Below, one piece after another: positions 31,099 through 41,075 of a DNA stretch of 64,000 bases. The stretch is from Kitasatospora arboriphila (GTDB lineage Bacteria; Actinomycetota; Actinomycetes; Mycobacteriales; Mycobacteriaceae). The first letter of the stretch is position 1. Every line of letters starts with the position of its first letter. Location: NCBI RefSeq assembly GCF_000717275.1, contig NZ_JNYV01000002.1:434001-498000 (forward strand), written 5' to 3'. The notes under the pieces are model-generated. The model worked only from the letters and a program-made list of their open reading frames with translations. It was not told where the DNA came from and did no database searches. A program made the translations under genes and the position numbers.

Positions 31099-33951
31099 TC
31101 AAGGGATGATGTTGACCATTCGGCCGGGCACCACGATCACCTTGCGCGGTTCGCCGTCGAGCAGCGGCGCGATCTTCTCGTCCGCCAATGCCGTTGCCCG
31201 CAGAGTGGCCTCGTCTGCGTCGGCGGCCACCGTCATCCGGCTGCGGACCTTGCCCTTGACCTGGATCGGGATCTCGATGGTGTCTTCGACCAGCCACTGC
31301 GGATCCGGGGTGGGGAAGGGCCCGTGCGCCAGCGATCCCTTGCCGCCCAGCCTGCCCCACAGCTCCTCGGCGATGTGCGGCGCAACCGGTGCGAGCATCA
31401 ACACCAACGGTGATACCGCTTCTCGCGGAGCACCTTTCGGATACTGCTTGGTGAGGTGATTGGTGAGCTCGATCAGCTTGGCCACCGCGGTGTTGTCGCG
31501 CAGGTTCGCGTAGTCCTCCCGAACGCCCTCGATGGTCTTGTTGAGCAGACGATTGGTGTCGTCAGCCAGCGGTTGTTCGGTGACCCGCATGTCGCCGGTC
31601 GCCTCGTCGACCACCAGGCGCCACGCCCTCTGGAGGAATCGTTGGGCGCCCACCACGTCTTTGGTCGCCCAGGCGCGGGAGGTGTCGAGCGGACCCATCG
31701 ACATCTCGTAAACACGCAGGGTGTCGGCGCCGTATTCGCGGCAGATGTCATCGGGCGCAACGGAATTCTTGAGCGACTTGCCCATTTTTCCGTACTCGCG
31801 GTTGACTTCCTGACCCTGGTAGAAGAACTTGCCACCTTCTTCGGTGACCTCTTCGGCCGGGACGTAGATGCCTCGCGAATCGGTGAACGCGTACGCCTGG
31901 ATCATTCCCTGGTTGTAGAGACGCCGATACGGTTCTGCCGAGGTGACGTGTCCGAGGTCGAACAGCACCTTGTGCCAGAAGCGCGAGTAGAGCAGGTGCA
32001 GCACGGCGTGCTCCACGCCGCCGACGTAGAGGTCGAGGCCACCGGGGTCCTGCGGTCCGTGCAACTCGGGACGCGGGCCCATCCAATAGGCCTCGTTCTC
32101 CTTGGCGCACAACTCTTCCGAGTTCTCGGGGTCGATGTAGCGCAACTGATACCAGGAACTGCCCGCCCACTGCGGCATCACGTTGGTGTCGCGGGTGTAG
32201 TGCTTGAGACCATCCCCGAGATCGAGTTCGACATGCACCCAATCGGTGGCCTTGGCCAGCGGCGGCGACGGCTCACTGTCAGCGTCGTCGGGATCGAAAG
32301 AGACAGGCGCGTAATCGATCACGTCGGGCAGCTCGACCGGCAACATCGAATCCGGAATCGAATGTGGCGCGCCGTTCTCGTCGTAGACGATGGGGAAGGG
32401 CTCGCCCCAATAGCGCTGCCGGGCGAACAGCCAATCGCGCAGTTTGTACTGGATCGTCCCGCTGCCGGCACCATCGGACTCGAGCCGCTCGATGATCGCC
32501 GCCTTGGCGTCCTCCACAGTCATCCCGTCGAGGAATCCGGAGTTCACCAGCGTTCCGTCACCCGTGTACGCCTGCTCGGCGACACCTTGTTCGGAGCCGA
32601 TCACCTCGATGATCGGGAGACCGAACGACGTCGCGAACTCGTGGTCGCGAGGGTCGTGGGCCGGCACCGCCATGATGGCGCCAGTGCCGTAACCGATGAG
32701 CACATAGTCGGCGATGAAGATCGGGATCTGTTGTCCGTTGACCGGATTCGTCGCGTAGCTGCCGGTGAACACACCGGTCTTCTCTTTGTTCTCCTGGCGC
32801 TCCAGGTCGGATTTGGCCGCGATGGTCTCCCGGTACTTCGCGATCGCGGCCGCGGGAGTCGGCGCACCGAAGGTCCAGAGCGAGTTGACGTCGGCCGGCC
32901 AGGCAGCGGTGGTGAGCTCGTCGACCAGCTTGTGTTCCGGCGCGAGAACCATGTAGGTGGCTCCGAAAAGCGTGTCGGGCCGGGTGGTGAAGACCTCGAT
33001 CTCGTGATCGGTGCCGGGCACACCGAACGACACCTGGGCACCGCGCGAACGGCCGATCCAGTTGCGCTGCATGGTCTTGACCTTCTCGGGCCAGTCCAGC
33101 AGGTCGAGGTCGTCGAGGAGGCGGTCGCTATAGGCGGTGATGCGCATCATCCACTGACGCAGGCGTTTTCGGAAGACCGGGAAATTGCCTCGGTCGCTAC
33201 GGCCATCCGCGGTGACCTCTTCGTTGGCCAGCACCGTTCCCAACCCGGGGCACCAGTTGACAAGTGAATCGCTCTGGTAGACCAGCCGGTACTCGTCGAT
33301 CACGTCGTTGCGGGCGGCCTGGTCCAGCTCCGACCAGGTCCGGCCGTCCGCCAGGGTGCGGGCGCCCGATTCCAGCTCGGCGATCAGTTCGGGGATACGC
33401 CGCGCCTTACCCTGCTCCGCGTCGTACCAGGCGCCATAGATCTGCAAGAAGATCCACTGCGTCCAGTGATAGAACTCGACGTCGGTGGTGGCCACGCGGC
33501 GGCGCTCGTCGTGACCGAGGCCCAGCCGGCGGATCTGCTCGAGGTACCGCTCGATGTTTGCCTCGGTGGTGGTGCGCGGATGCGTGCCGGTCTGCACGGC
33601 GTACTGCTCTGCGGGCAACCCGAAGGAGTCGAAGCCCATCGTGTGCAGGACGTTGTAGCCATTCATCCGGTGATAGCGCGCGTACACATCGGTGGCGATG
33701 AAGCCCAGCGGGTGGCCGACGTGCAGCCCCGAACCCGACGGGTACGGGAACATGTCCTGGACGAACAGCTTGGCGTCCGGTCCGCTGAACGACGAGAGGT
33801 CGCCGGCCAGTTCACCGGTCGGATTGGGGGCCTCGAAGGTACGGCCTTCGGTCCAATTCCGCTGCCAGCGCTCCTCGATCTGCCCGGCCAGGTCCGCGGT
33901 ATAGCGGTGCTGCAAGGTGTCGTCAGGGCCAGGGGTCGTCGAACCAGTCAC
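31099..33951 (-). CDS. leuS: leucyl-tRNA synthetase
   Basis: The 950-residue class I synthetase has the HIGH-type motif [13 protein letters not shown], a CP1 editing insertion, and the KMSKS-type motif GKMGKSLKN. It charges tRNA-Leu and edits isoleucine and norvaline mischarging. The family N-terminus in relatives begins shortly before [18 protein letters not shown] 33951 ([10 protein letters not shown]...) fits; an in-frame start at 34014 would add 21 residues and run past the divergent SdpI promoter. It is adjacent to AlgH/YqgE and MFS genes, as in the M. tuberculosis Rv0037c-Rv0041 region. Confidence 0.96.
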   Translation of the reverse strand: MTGSTTPGPDDTLQHRYTADLAGQIEERWQRNWTEGRTFEAPNPTGELAGDLSSFSGPDAKLFVQDMFPYPSGSGLHVGHPLGFIATDVYARYHRMNGYNVLHTMGFDSFGLPAEQYAVQTGTHPRTTTEANIERYLEQIRRLGLGHDERRRVATTDVEFYHWTQWIFLQIYGAWYDAEQGKARRIPELIAELESGARTLADGRTWSELDQAARNDVIDEYRLVYQSDSLVNWCPGLGTVLANEEVTADGRSDRGNFPVFRKRLRQWMMRITAYSDRLLDDLDLLDWPEKVKTMQRNWIGRSRGAQVSFGVPGTDHEIEVFTTRPDTLFGATYMVLAPEHKLVDELTTAAWPADVNSLWTFGAPTPAAAIAKYRETIAAKSDLERQENKEKTGVFTGSYATNPVNGQQIPIFIADYVLIGYGTGAIMAVPAHDPRDHEFATSFGLPIIEVIGSEQGVAEQAYTGDGTLVNSGFLDGMTVEDAKAAIIERLESDGAGSGTIQYKLRDWLFARQRYWGEPFPIVYDENGAPHSIPDSMLPVELPDVIDYAPVSFDPDDADSEPSPPLAKATDWVHVELDLGDGLKHYTRDTNVMPQWAGSSWYQLRYIDPENSEELCAKENEAYWMGPRPELHGPQDPGGLDLYVGGVEHAVLHLLYSRFWHKVLFDLGHVTSAEPYRRLYNQGMIQAYAFTDSRGIYVPAEEVTEEGGKFFYQGQEVNREYGKMGKSLKNSVAPDDICREYGADTLRVYEMSMGPLDTSRAWATKDVVGAQRFLQRAWRLVVDEATGDMRVTEQPLADDTNRLLNKTIEGVREDYANLRDNTAVAKLIELTNHLTKQYPKGAPREAVSPLVLMLAPVAPHIAEELWGRLGGKGSLAHGPFPTPDPQWLVEDTIEIPIQVKGKVRSRMTVAADADEATLRATALADEKIAPLLDGEPRKVIVVPGRMVNIIP

Positions 33952-34034
33952 TTGACCAGCGTAAAGCGTTGCTCGCAGCCGCCGTAAGCAGGCCTTCCGA
34001 CGGGCGATTTGCACAGCAATCGTATGGTGGTGGG

Positions 34035-34448
34035 GTGACCATCGCCGCCCTCATCCTCGCCGCTATCACGCTGGCGCTGGCACTGATCTTCCTCACGGTG
34101 GGTGCCCTCGGCACCACTCGCAAGCTGCCTCGCAACCGATGGTTCGGTGTCCGGTCGGCAGAGACCATGCGCAATGACAACGCGTTTGTCGTCGCCAACC
34201 GCGTAGCCGGTCCGGGGTTGATCTGCGCCGGAGCCATCCTCGCGATGGGTGCCGTCCTCGCCTTCGCGCTCGGCGGCGGAGCCGGTGTCATCCTCGCGTT
34301 CGCCGCGATCGTGGTCGGTGTGGTCATCGCCGGCGTCATCGGGTCATTCGGCATCCGCGCGGCGACCACCGTCGAAGAGCCCGCATCGGACTGTGGCCAG
34401 AGCGGTGGCTGCGCCAGCTGCTCACTGCAGAAGGTGTGCACCAACTAG
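34035..34448 (+). CDS. SdpI family membrane protein with Cys-rich tail
   Basis: The 137-residue protein has hydrophobic helices at about 3-25, 53-75 and 78-102 and the SdpI signature [16 protein letters not shown] between helices 1 and 2. SdpI in Bacillus is an immunity protein and signal transducer; actinobacterial members have no assigned role. GTG 34035 is chosen: it starts directly at helix 1, and a longer frame would overlap the leuS start region. The C-terminus ends in [16 protein letters not shown] (C-x5-C-x2-C-x5-C), which suggests a metal or disulfide site. It converges with the CocE gene. Confidence 0.75.
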   Translation: MTIAALILAAITLALALIFLTVGALGTTRKLPRNRWFGVRSAETMRNDNAFVVANRVAGPGLICAGAILAMGAVLAFALGGGAGVILAFAAIVVGVVIAGVIGSFGIRAATTVEEPASDCGQSGGCASCSLQKVCTN

Positions 34449-34484
34449 CCACCGGCCGACAACCGCCGGCAACAGGCGCCCAGG

Positions 34485-36533
34485 TCAGGGTGCCGGTATC
34501 GACACCGGGATGCTCAGGAAGCTCGGGGCATTCGGATCGAGCTGGATGTGTTCCGGTTTGAGCTCCGACTCGTTCAGCAGCGGCCGAAGCGGCAGCCCCT
34601 TCGGGAAGTTCATCGCGAACACGTCCACCCGCAGCCGGTGGCCCGGTTTGATCAACGCGTCCGTCGCGAGCAGACCGACGTCGAGCTGAACTGCCTTGCC
34701 CGGCTGCACCGGTTGCCGGGTTTCCAGCGTCAGCGTGTTGACCGGGTCCACCACGTCGCCGTTGGGTGCGTAACCCGTCTTCTCCGCATCGAGGGCACGC
34801 AACGACGCCATCACCTGGCCCGACGTGAGGACTGTCGACGTACCGTCAGGCGCGACATCGTTGAGCGTTGCCGTCCAGTACCCATCGGTTGCGTCCATCA
34901 CCGTGTTGAGGTGCAGGTTCACCGGCCCGCTAATGGTTGTCGGCACCTGCACCGGCGCGCTGGTGAACGCCAGCGCCGTGGACTCCGAGATCCGCGCGTC
35001 GTCGGCACAGAACGGGAAGATCCCCACCAGGCCCGCGGTCTGCTGGGCCGCATCGCGGGAACACAGGGTGGCCAGGCCGGGGGCAACGGTCAGCCGACCC
35101 CGGCTCGGTGAGGGCTCCGTCGACAGCGAGCCGTCGCGGACGGCGTGCGGCGCGGTACCGCTCGAGCGGTCGGACAGGTACATCCGCTGGTAGTTCATCC
35201 CGGGGCGCGGGAAGTCCGACGCCGTGGTCCAGCCGTTGCCCAACTGGTAGAGCGTGGCAGGCCCATAGTTCTCGATCCCGTTGTCGATGCCCTTGAGCCA
35301 CTTGTCGAACCACGCCTTCTGCAGCACGTCGAGCCGGGGTGGGCTGCCGGGATCACCGAAGCCGGCGCCACCGGTGATGTGGTAGGTGGGGCCCATGATC
35401 AGCTGCTTCTTGCCGCCGGAGAGCGGGATCTTGTTGTACATCCGCCACTCGCTGTTGGTGAACAGGTCGAACCAGCCGCCGTAGAGCATCGTCGGTACCT
35501 CGATGTTCTCGGCGAGGTCGCGCCAGCCCACGCGCTCGGCGGACGCGCTGTCGAGCAGGTTCATCGTGCGCGGCGGAATCGACTCGATGGTCGGCGACAA
35601 GAGCGCGTCGAACAGCTGCGGCGCGAACACCGCCGGATCGGTGAGCCTGTCCGACAACCACTTCCAGTCGAAGGTGCCGTTGAGCATCGACTGGACGTCG
35701 GGGACGAACTTCAAGCCGTTGACCAACGCGAGCCATGCCGGCAGGAAGCCCACGCCGAGGGCGCCGCCCGGCGCGACGATGTCGCGGATGAGGTCGCCGC
35801 CCGGCTCCACCGGGAAGATCGCCTTGAGCGGCTCCGGGTTCTTGTTGGCAGCCTGGATCTGGTTGATCCCCGAATAGGAGACACCACTCATCCCGACGTT
35901 GCCGTCCGACCAGCCCTGCGCTGCCGCCCAGTTGATCACCTCGACGGTGTCCTTCTGCTCGCGCTCACGGAAGACGTCCCAGACACCCTGGGAGAAGCCG
36001 GTTCCGCGCACATCCACCACCACCTGGGTGTAACCGCTGCGGACCAGTTTCTGGTCGACGGAGAAGGTGCGGGCGAAGCCTCCGCGGATCGTGCCCGCGA
36101 AGTCGTTGATGCCATCGATCGGTGTACCCGACAGATTGATCATCCCCGCGAGCTGGTCGGCCAGCGGTCCGAGCACCGGGTTCGACAACGCCGCATCGGC
36201 CACCGCAGACACCAGCTTGGTGTACGGGGTCATGTTCACGATCACGGGTGTCTTGGTGGCGACCGGGTTTCGGGCGGCATCCGCCGGACGGTAGACGTTG
36301 GCCTTGAGGACCGTGCCGTCGCTCATCGTGATCGGGACGTCCCATTGGACGTTGACGTCCGGGTACCGCAGGCCCTGATCGTGTCCGGCAGTCCACTGCT
36401 GCCCATTCGCTCCAGCAGTCGGATCCGCCTGCGCCGCAACCGGATTGATCAGCCCCGCCATCAGTGCCACCGTCGTGACACCGGCCATCACCGCGACCTT
36501 GCCGAAGCCGTTTCTCCGAACCCACCCTGACAT
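34485..36533 (-). CDS. secreted CocE/NonD family acyl hydrolase (X-Pro dipeptidyl peptidase-like)
   Basis: This 682-residue protein has a signal peptide (basic MSGWVRRNGFGK, then a hydrophobic core ending in AQA near residue 36). The S15/CocE alpha/beta hydrolase domain follows, with the nucleophile in GMSGVSYSG, an oxyanion Tyr region TPYTKL and a His in PTYHITG. A C-terminal jelly-roll domain closes it. Family members cleave Xaa-Pro peptides or esters such as cocaine; in mycobacteria they are exported esterases. ATG 36533 is chosen because GGAGGGG lies 5 nt upstream; the frame is open to 36791 but that would hide the signal peptide and overlap AlgH. Confidence 0.87.
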   Translation of the reverse strand: MSGWVRRNGFGKVAVMAGVTTVALMAGLINPVAAQADPTAGANGQQWTAGHDQGLRYPDVNVQWDVPITMSDGTVLKANVYRPADAARNPVATKTPVIVNMTPYTKLVSAVADAALSNPVLGPLADQLAGMINLSGTPIDGINDFAGTIRGGFARTFSVDQKLVRSGYTQVVVDVRGTGFSQGVWDVFREREQKDTVEVINWAAAQGWSDGNVGMSGVSYSGINQIQAANKNPEPLKAIFPVEPGGDLIRDIVAPGGALGVGFLPAWLALVNGLKFVPDVQSMLNGTFDWKWLSDRLTDPAVFAPQLFDALLSPTIESIPPRTMNLLDSASAERVGWRDLAENIEVPTMLYGGWFDLFTNSEWRMYNKIPLSGGKKQLIMGPTYHITGGAGFGDPGSPPRLDVLQKAWFDKWLKGIDNGIENYGPATLYQLGNGWTTASDFPRPGMNYQRMYLSDRSSGTAPHAVRDGSLSTEPSPSRGRLTVAPGLATLCSRDAAQQTAGLVGIFPFCADDARISESTALAFTSAPVQVPTTISGPVNLHLNTVMDATDGYWTATLNDVAPDGTSTVLTSGQVMASLRALDAEKTGYAPNGDVVDPVNTLTLETRQPVQPGKAVQLDVGLLATDALIKPGHRLRVDVFAMNFPKGLPLRPLLNESELKPEHIQLDPNAPSFLSIPVSIPAP

Positions 36534-36633
36534 TGGACCCCTCCAACTCCCCACACCCGGCGACGCTGGTCTCTCACCGTCACCGATTCCGAATCGAACC
36601 GTAACAGTTCGGTGACCCGGCCAGGACGGGTTG

Positions 36634-37209
36634 TCAGTTTCGTTCGAGTTCGATCGGGTGAGTGGACAACAGCGGCAGCGGCCACGGTTGACGTCGCAGC
36701 ACCTGCGCCCAGAGATCAACGTCGGCGGGCACCAGGACATCGTCGGCCAGCGACGGCGCGACGATCCAGCTTCCCTCGCGGAGTTCGTCACCCAGTTGCC
36801 CGATTCCCCAGCCCGCGTATCCGGCGAAGATCCGGACGCCGGTCAGCACCGACCCGAGATCATCGGCGTCGGCATCGAGATCCACCAGCACAACGCGGCC
36901 CTCCACGGGACGAAGGGCGGGAAGGTGGTCGATGGGCATGCCCGGTTTGACAACGCCGAGACACAGAGCAGAGTCCTGCTTGACCGGCCCGCCGACGAAG
37001 ATCGCCTTCGGTCGGGCGGCCGTGTCGGTCCATGCCGGCAGAAGATTGTGCACCGCAGTCTGACTCATCCGGTTCAGGACCACCCCGAGCGTGCCCGCGT
37101 CATTGTGTTCGATGACGTAGATCACCGTGCGGCGAAACGTGGGCTCGGCGAGATCGGCTGAGGCCATCAGCAGACTGCCGGCAGACACCTGGGCGGTACT
37201 CGGTGACAC
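36634..37209 (-). CDS. YqgE/AlgH (DUF179) family protein
   Basis: The 191-residue protein is closely similar to M. tuberculosis Rv0038. It carries the family core FRRTVIYVIEHNDAGTLGVVLNR, IFVGGPVKQDSALCL and FAGYAGWGIGQLGDEL, and the C-terminal VLRRQPWPLPLLSTHPI. In Pseudomonas AlgH affects alginate gene expression, but the biochemical role is unknown. GTG 37209 starts the family-like VSPSTAQVSAGSLLMA; the longer frame (37314) would overlap the divergent MFS gene. Start codons of the two genes are only 45 nt apart, so their promoters must overlap. Confidence 0.92.
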   Translation of the reverse strand: MSPSTAQVSAGSLLMASADLAEPTFRRTVIYVIEHNDAGTLGVVLNRMSQTAVHNLLPAWTDTAARPKAIFVGGPVKQDSALCLGVVKPGMPIDHLPALRPVEGRVVLVDLDADADDLGSVLTGVRIFAGYAGWGIGQLGDELREGSWIVAPSLADDVLVPADVDLWAQVLRRQPWPLPLLSTHPIELERN

Positions 37210-37254
37210 GCGTTCATCATCGCACGCCACCGGCGAGGTGTTTGTACGCTGGAC

Positions 37255-38613
37255 ATGGTGAACGTCGAACCCACCACGGCGGCAACCATGCCGCCCTCCC
37301 CCATCGGTGACCACCGGTTACCTCTGCGGGACTTCATCAGGTCTTTTCGTTGTTCACCGGGCCTTTCTCGGCTGCTCGCGGTCCGTCTGGGCAGCCAGTT
37401 CACCGACGGGCTCTTCCAGGCCGCCCTGGGCGGCGCGATCCTGTTCAATCCCGAACGGCACGCCGACCCGATGGCCGTCGCCGCCGGCATGGCCGTACTA
37501 CTTCTCCCCTACTCGGTGATCGGCCCGTTCGCCGGAGCCCTCCTCGACCATTGGGATCGGCGCACCGTGCTCGTCTGGGCCAACGTCCTGCGCGCGGCGC
37601 TGGTGACCCTGGTGGCGATCGTGATCGCCACCGGAACCGGCGACACCGGCGTCCTCATCGCCGCCCTGGCGGTGACCGGCGCCAGTCGTTTCGTGGCGTC
37701 CGGGCTCTCGGCCGGACTGCCACACGTTGCCGCGCGCGAGCACCTCGTCGGAATGAACTCCTTCTTCACGACCATCGGTGCGGGCGCTCTGGCCGCCGGA
37801 GCCGGCGGCGCTCTCGTCCTGCGTGAGATCTTCGGTTCCGACAACACCGGGAGTGCCGCGACCACGATGGGTGCAGTGGTGGTCGCTCTGATCGCCGCCT
37901 TCATCGCCCACCGCTTCGAACCCCTTCAGCTCGGACCCGACCACCCCGACGTCGTGGGCGGATCGCGGGCACGACATCCCGGCGGTTCAGCGCTGCGTGC
38001 GGTCGCGGTGGGTCTGGGCCATGGAGCCCGCGCCGTCTGGAAGGTGCCGTCGGTGGCCGCGGCCCTCTCGGCGGTCGGCGCCCATCGGTTGGTCTTCGGG
38101 GTCAACACCTTGGTGCTGCTGGTCCTGACCAAACACTCGTCGCTCGGTGGCGGGCTCACCGGCTTCGGTCTGGTGGCCGGGATGATCGCGGTCGGGATGT
38201 TCCTGGCTGCGGTGATCACACCGTTCCTCGTCGCCCGCATCGGCAGGACACGGGCGGTGGTGTCGGCGCTGGCGGTCGGAGCCCTTGCCCAGATCGCGCT
38301 GTGCACGTTCAACGGGATCGTCATCTGCGTTGCCGCCGTGGTGCTCGGACTGATCGGCCAGGTGTGCAAGCTGTGCGCCGACGCCGCGATGCAGATGGAC
38401 GTCGACGACGCCCGTCGCGGGCAGGCATTTTCGTTCCAGGACGCGCTCTTCAATTTCGCATTTGTCGGTGCGGTGTTCGTGGCGGCCTTGACGATTGCGG
38501 ACAACGGCAAGTCGCCCGATCTGATCATCGCGGGCTCCGTGGTCTACGTGGTGGCCATTTTTGTCGTACGTGTGGTCAACAATCGGTCATCACCGGAGAA
38601 GATCACCATCTGA
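37255..38613 (+). CDS. MFS transporter (Rv0037c-like)
   Basis: The 452-residue transporter has about 12 hydrophobic helices, a cytoplasmic motif LLDHWDRRTVLVWANVLRA after TM2 and a conserved GASRFVASGLSAGLP segment. It corresponds in position and likeness to M. tuberculosis Rv0037c, which also lies divergently beside the AlgH homologue. The substrate is unknown. ATG 37255 or GTG 37258 could start translation. The LLM oxidoreductase follows 12 nt downstream and is probably co-transcribed. Confidence 0.88.
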   Translation: MVNVEPTTAATMPPSPIGDHRLPLRDFIRSFRCSPGLSRLLAVRLGSQFTDGLFQAALGGAILFNPERHADPMAVAAGMAVLLLPYSVIGPFAGALLDHWDRRTVLVWANVLRAALVTLVAIVIATGTGDTGVLIAALAVTGASRFVASGLSAGLPHVAAREHLVGMNSFFTTIGAGALAAGAGGALVLREIFGSDNTGSAATTMGAVVVALIAAFIAHRFEPLQLGPDHPDVVGGSRARHPGGSALRAVAVGLGHGARAVWKVPSVAAALSAVGAHRLVFGVNTLVLLVLTKHSSLGGGLTGFGLVAGMIAVGMFLAAVITPFLVARIGRTRAVVSALAVGALAQIALCTFNGIVICVAAVVLGLIGQVCKLCADAAMQMDVDDARRGQAFSFQDALFNFAFVGAVFVAALTIADNGKSPDLIIAGSVVYVVAIFVVRVVNNRSSPEKITI

Positions 38614-38625
38614 CCAGGAGGCGGC

Positions 38626-39468
38626 GTGCAGTACGGAATCGTGTTCCCGAAGGGCGCCGGCATGGAGTTCGCCGATCTGGCGGTCGCGGCGGAAGCGGCC
38701 GGTTGGGACGCCGTCTTCGGCTGGGAGGCACTGTGGGGCAACGACCCCTGGATCTCGCTGACCGCCGCGGCGATGCGCACCGAGCGCATCCGCCTGGGCA
38801 CGATGCTCACCCCACTGCCCCGCCGCAAACCGTGGGATCTGGCGTCCACGACCACCACCCTCGACCGGCTGAGCAACGGCCGTGTGATCCTCGGCGTCGG
38901 CATGGGCGCCCTGCATCGCGGGTGGTTGGCCTTCGAGCGCGACCAGGGCCGTAAGACCCGCGCCGAGCTGTTCGACGAGGGACTCGACGTGCTCTTCGGT
39001 CTCTGGGCTGGTCAGCCGTTCGCCTACGACGGCAAGCACTATCAGGTGCAGCCGACGGACTTCGAGCTGCCACTGCCGCCGGTCCAGCAGCCGCGGATCA
39101 CCACCTGGTGTGTCGGACTACAAGGCGCCCGCAAGTCGATGGCCCGGGCGGCTCGGTGCGACGGGCTCCTACCGAACTTCCCTCGTGACCCCGGAACCGA
39201 AGGCGTGGTACCGGTTTCGGTGGAGCACTGGGCGGGGGTGGCCAGGGAGATCCACGAGTTGCGGGCCGAACTTGGTTTCACGGGAAACTACGACGTCGTC
39301 TACGAAGGCACTGCCGACCTGTCCGACCCGGCCGCCGAACGCGAGCAGGCAACGGAGCTCGCCGCTGCGGGCATCACCTGGTGGCTCGATTCCGATTGGG
39401 AATCCGCCTCTACCGATCCCATCGCCTATCAACTCGAACGGATCGAGGCCGGCCCGCCCAGACCCTGA
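38626..39468 (+). CDS. LLM class (F420-type) flavin-dependent oxidoreductase
   Basis: The 280-residue TIM-barrel protein belongs to the luciferase-like monooxygenase superfamily: N-terminal GIVFPKGAGMEFADLAVAAE, then GWEALWGNDPW, RIRLGTMLTPLPRRKPWDLA and GRVILGVGMG. Mycobacterial relatives often use coenzyme F420 instead of FMN. GTG 38626 has AGGAGG 4 nt upstream. It is probably in one operon with the MFS gene. It converges with the EthD-domain gene, the stop codons being only 3 nt apart. The substrate is unknown. Confidence 0.88.
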   Translation: MQYGIVFPKGAGMEFADLAVAAEAAGWDAVFGWEALWGNDPWISLTAAAMRTERIRLGTMLTPLPRRKPWDLASTTTTLDRLSNGRVILGVGMGALHRGWLAFERDQGRKTRAELFDEGLDVLFGLWAGQPFAYDGKHYQVQPTDFELPLPPVQQPRITTWCVGLQGARKSMARAARCDGLLPNFPRDPGTEGVVPVSVEHWAGVAREIHELRAELGFTGNYDVVYEGTADLSDPAAEREQATELAAAGITWWLDSDWESASTDPIAYQLERIEAGPPRP

Positions 39469-39471
39469 CGC

Positions 39472-40188
39472 TCAGTCGCGAAACGGCGTCGAGTAGACGT
39501 AGCGGCTCGTGGGCACGGTGTCGATGTTCTGGTCGGCACCGAAGGCGCCGGTGCTCGCGAGCATCCGGCCCATCCTGTCCGCCAGGTCTTGGTCGTCGGC
39601 GGCGCCGAAGAAAGCGTGCACATCGTGAACGGCCTCGATCGGGAACAGTTCCTCGACGATGGCGGTGAGCGGTGGCGACGTCGCCGTGAGCGGCCTGACC
39701 ACCGCGTTCTGCACGTAGCCAAACGTCGACTGGGTCTCGATCGCCACGCTGGTGTGGTCGATATGCCAACGTCGAAGCCACGTCTGCTCGTCGATGTGTT
39801 CTGGCCTGCGCAGAAACGCCATGTTCGCCAGCCCGGGTGTTCTGGTGCCGGATTCGACAACAGGCACCGGTAGTGGAATCGATTCGGTGACGAGATAGGC
39901 AGCGATGTTTCCGTAATCGGGGTTTGGATAATCGCGTTCGAGAGTGTTGATCAATTCCGAGACACCCGGACCGTAGTTTTGCTGTGTCCACACGCTGATG
40001 ACGGCCACAATCGGAGGTTTCAGCGTGGTCAGAGTCATGATCGAGTCGGTCACAGGCGAATCCCGGACATTGATGGTAACCCCCGGAAAATCCGCTTTCG
40101 CAGTCATTTCCGCGACACGTTCTCGCAGTTCAGAGCACCATTTGTCGTCGGGAACGGGGGCACGAACGGACATCATGACTTTTTCCAT
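39472..40188 (-). CDS. EthD-domain protein
   Basis: The roughly 238-residue protein contains an EthD-like dimeric alpha/beta barrel in its second half (MAFLRRPEHIDEQTWLRRWHIDHTSVAIETQSTFGYVQNAVV). The first half (VMMSVRAPVPDDKWCSELRERVAEM, then PPIVAVISVW) looks like a second, diverged copy of the same fold. ATG 40188 (GAGGTCGAGC upstream) is chosen: the frame is open to 40485, but that would overlap the divergent XRE gene and add residues unlike the family. EthD proteins occur with oxygenases and in steroid degradation. The role here is unknown. Confidence 0.72.
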   Translation of the reverse strand: MEKVMMSVRAPVPDDKWCSELRERVAEMTAKADFPGVTINVRDSPVTDSIMTLTTLKPPIVAVISVWTQQNYGPGVSELINTLERDYPNPDYGNIAAYLVTESIPLPVPVVESGTRTPGLANMAFLRRPEHIDEQTWLRRWHIDHTSVAIETQSTFGYVQNAVVRPLTATSPPLTAIVEELFPIEAVHDVHAFFGAADDQDLADRMGRMLASTGAFGADQNIDTVPTSRYVYSTPFRD

Positions 40189-40248
40189 GCTCGACCTCGA
40201 CTGCAGACTGTGGCGACAAAGTGGTATTGGACCTGGCATTATTACCGC

Positions 40249-40662
40249 ATGCGCAATCGTGATGAGGTGTCGGAGTTCGCCATCGAGCTCAATAAGCTCT
40301 GTGCCATTCGGTGGCCGGGTGGGTCTCGTACCGCGAACGCCGAGATCGCAGATTGGGTCACCGCAGAAACCGGCCGCAACATCGACCGGCAGTTCGTGTG
40401 GCGGATCCGCAAGGGTCGGGTGATGAAGGTCGACGGCGCCGTTCGCGACGCCATCTGCTCCTTCTTCGGGGTCTCCAAAGACCACTTTTCGAGCAACCCC
40501 CGCACTCTAGGTGAAGAGGTGCAGGCGGCGATCGAAGAAACGGGACTACAGGTGGCCGGACTTCGCGCCGACCAGCTGTCGTCGACCGGGCGAGCCGAAC
40601 TGGCAACGTTGCTCCGCGAGGTGAGCCGGGTACTGGAAGCAGAGAAGAGCGTCGGACAATGA
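40249..40662 (+). CDS. EspR-like XRE family regulator
   Basis: The 137-residue protein has an N-terminal helix-turn-helix (about 10-78: FAIELNKLCAIRWPGG, EIADWVTAETG, QFVWRIRKGRV, AICSFFGVSKDHF) and a C-terminal helical region (about 85-132). Its size and layout resemble EspR, a nucleoid-binding regulator of M. tuberculosis. No ribosome binding site precedes the ATG, but ATTATT lies about 8-13 nt before it, so the mRNA may be leaderless. The stop overlaps the ImmA/IrrE start (ATGA), giving translational coupling. It is divergent from the EthD gene. Confidence 0.82.
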   Translation: MRNRDEVSEFAIELNKLCAIRWPGGSRTANAEIADWVTAETGRNIDRQFVWRIRKGRVMKVDGAVRDAICSFFGVSKDHFSSNPRTLGEEVQAAIEETGLQVAGLRADQLSSTGRAELATLLREVSRVLEAEKSVGQ

Positions 40663-41075
40663 TGACCCGACAGAAGATGTTCCGCCTGGCCGCCGCGATC
40701 ACCCCCGAAGGTGATTGGTCCTGGGAGGACTTCGAACACCGCCTCACCCGCCAGCTCGATTGCGCGGTTCGCTGCATCACCTCGGACAGCCTGACCTCAG
40801 GCGAACTGACGGGTGCGGCGTTGCGTACCGCAAATGGCACCGCGATCATCGTCATCCCGGGCAACGTCTCCACGGCCCATCGCATCCACATCGCCGCGCA
40901 TGAGGCCTGGCACCTGCTGGCAGGCCACGACGGTTGCGATCAGAACTCACGCCGGGAGGCCAAGGCCGAGGCGTTTGCCACCACAGTGGGCACCCTCGCC
41001 GAGGGCCGAGGCAACGAGCCCCGTACCAATCGCGCCCTGACCGCTGCATTCGGAGCTGTTGGCATCGTGGCATGA
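40659..41075 (+). CDS. ImmA/IrrE family metallopeptidase
   Basis: The 138-residue protein has a zinc-peptidase motif HEAWH (81-85) within AAHEAWHLLAGH, and glutamates in REAKAEAFA (about 100-106) as candidates for the third ligand. ImmA/IrrE proteases cleave a cognate XRE repressor, as in ICEBs1 (ImmA cuts ImmR) and Deinococcus (IrrE/PprI cuts DdrO). The gene overlaps its XRE neighbour and the following membrane protein gene by ATGA on both sides, so the three are one unit. The predicted substrate is the adjacent EspR-like protein (inference). Confidence 0.88.
   Translation: MMTRQKMFRLAAAITPEGDWSWEDFEHRLTRQLDCAVRCITSDSLTSGELTGAALRTANGTAIIVIPGNVSTAHRIHIAAHEAWHLLAGHDGCDQNSRREAKAEAFATTVGTLAEGRGNEPRTNRALTAAFGAVGIVA

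Noticed and set aside
31456..33267. 603-codon open frame on the + strand
   Set aside because: Shadow of leuS on the opposite strand; no domain or ribosome binding site.
35145..36530. 461-codon open frame on the + strand
   Set aside because: Antisense to the CocE/NonD hydrolase, Arg/His-rich, no homology features.
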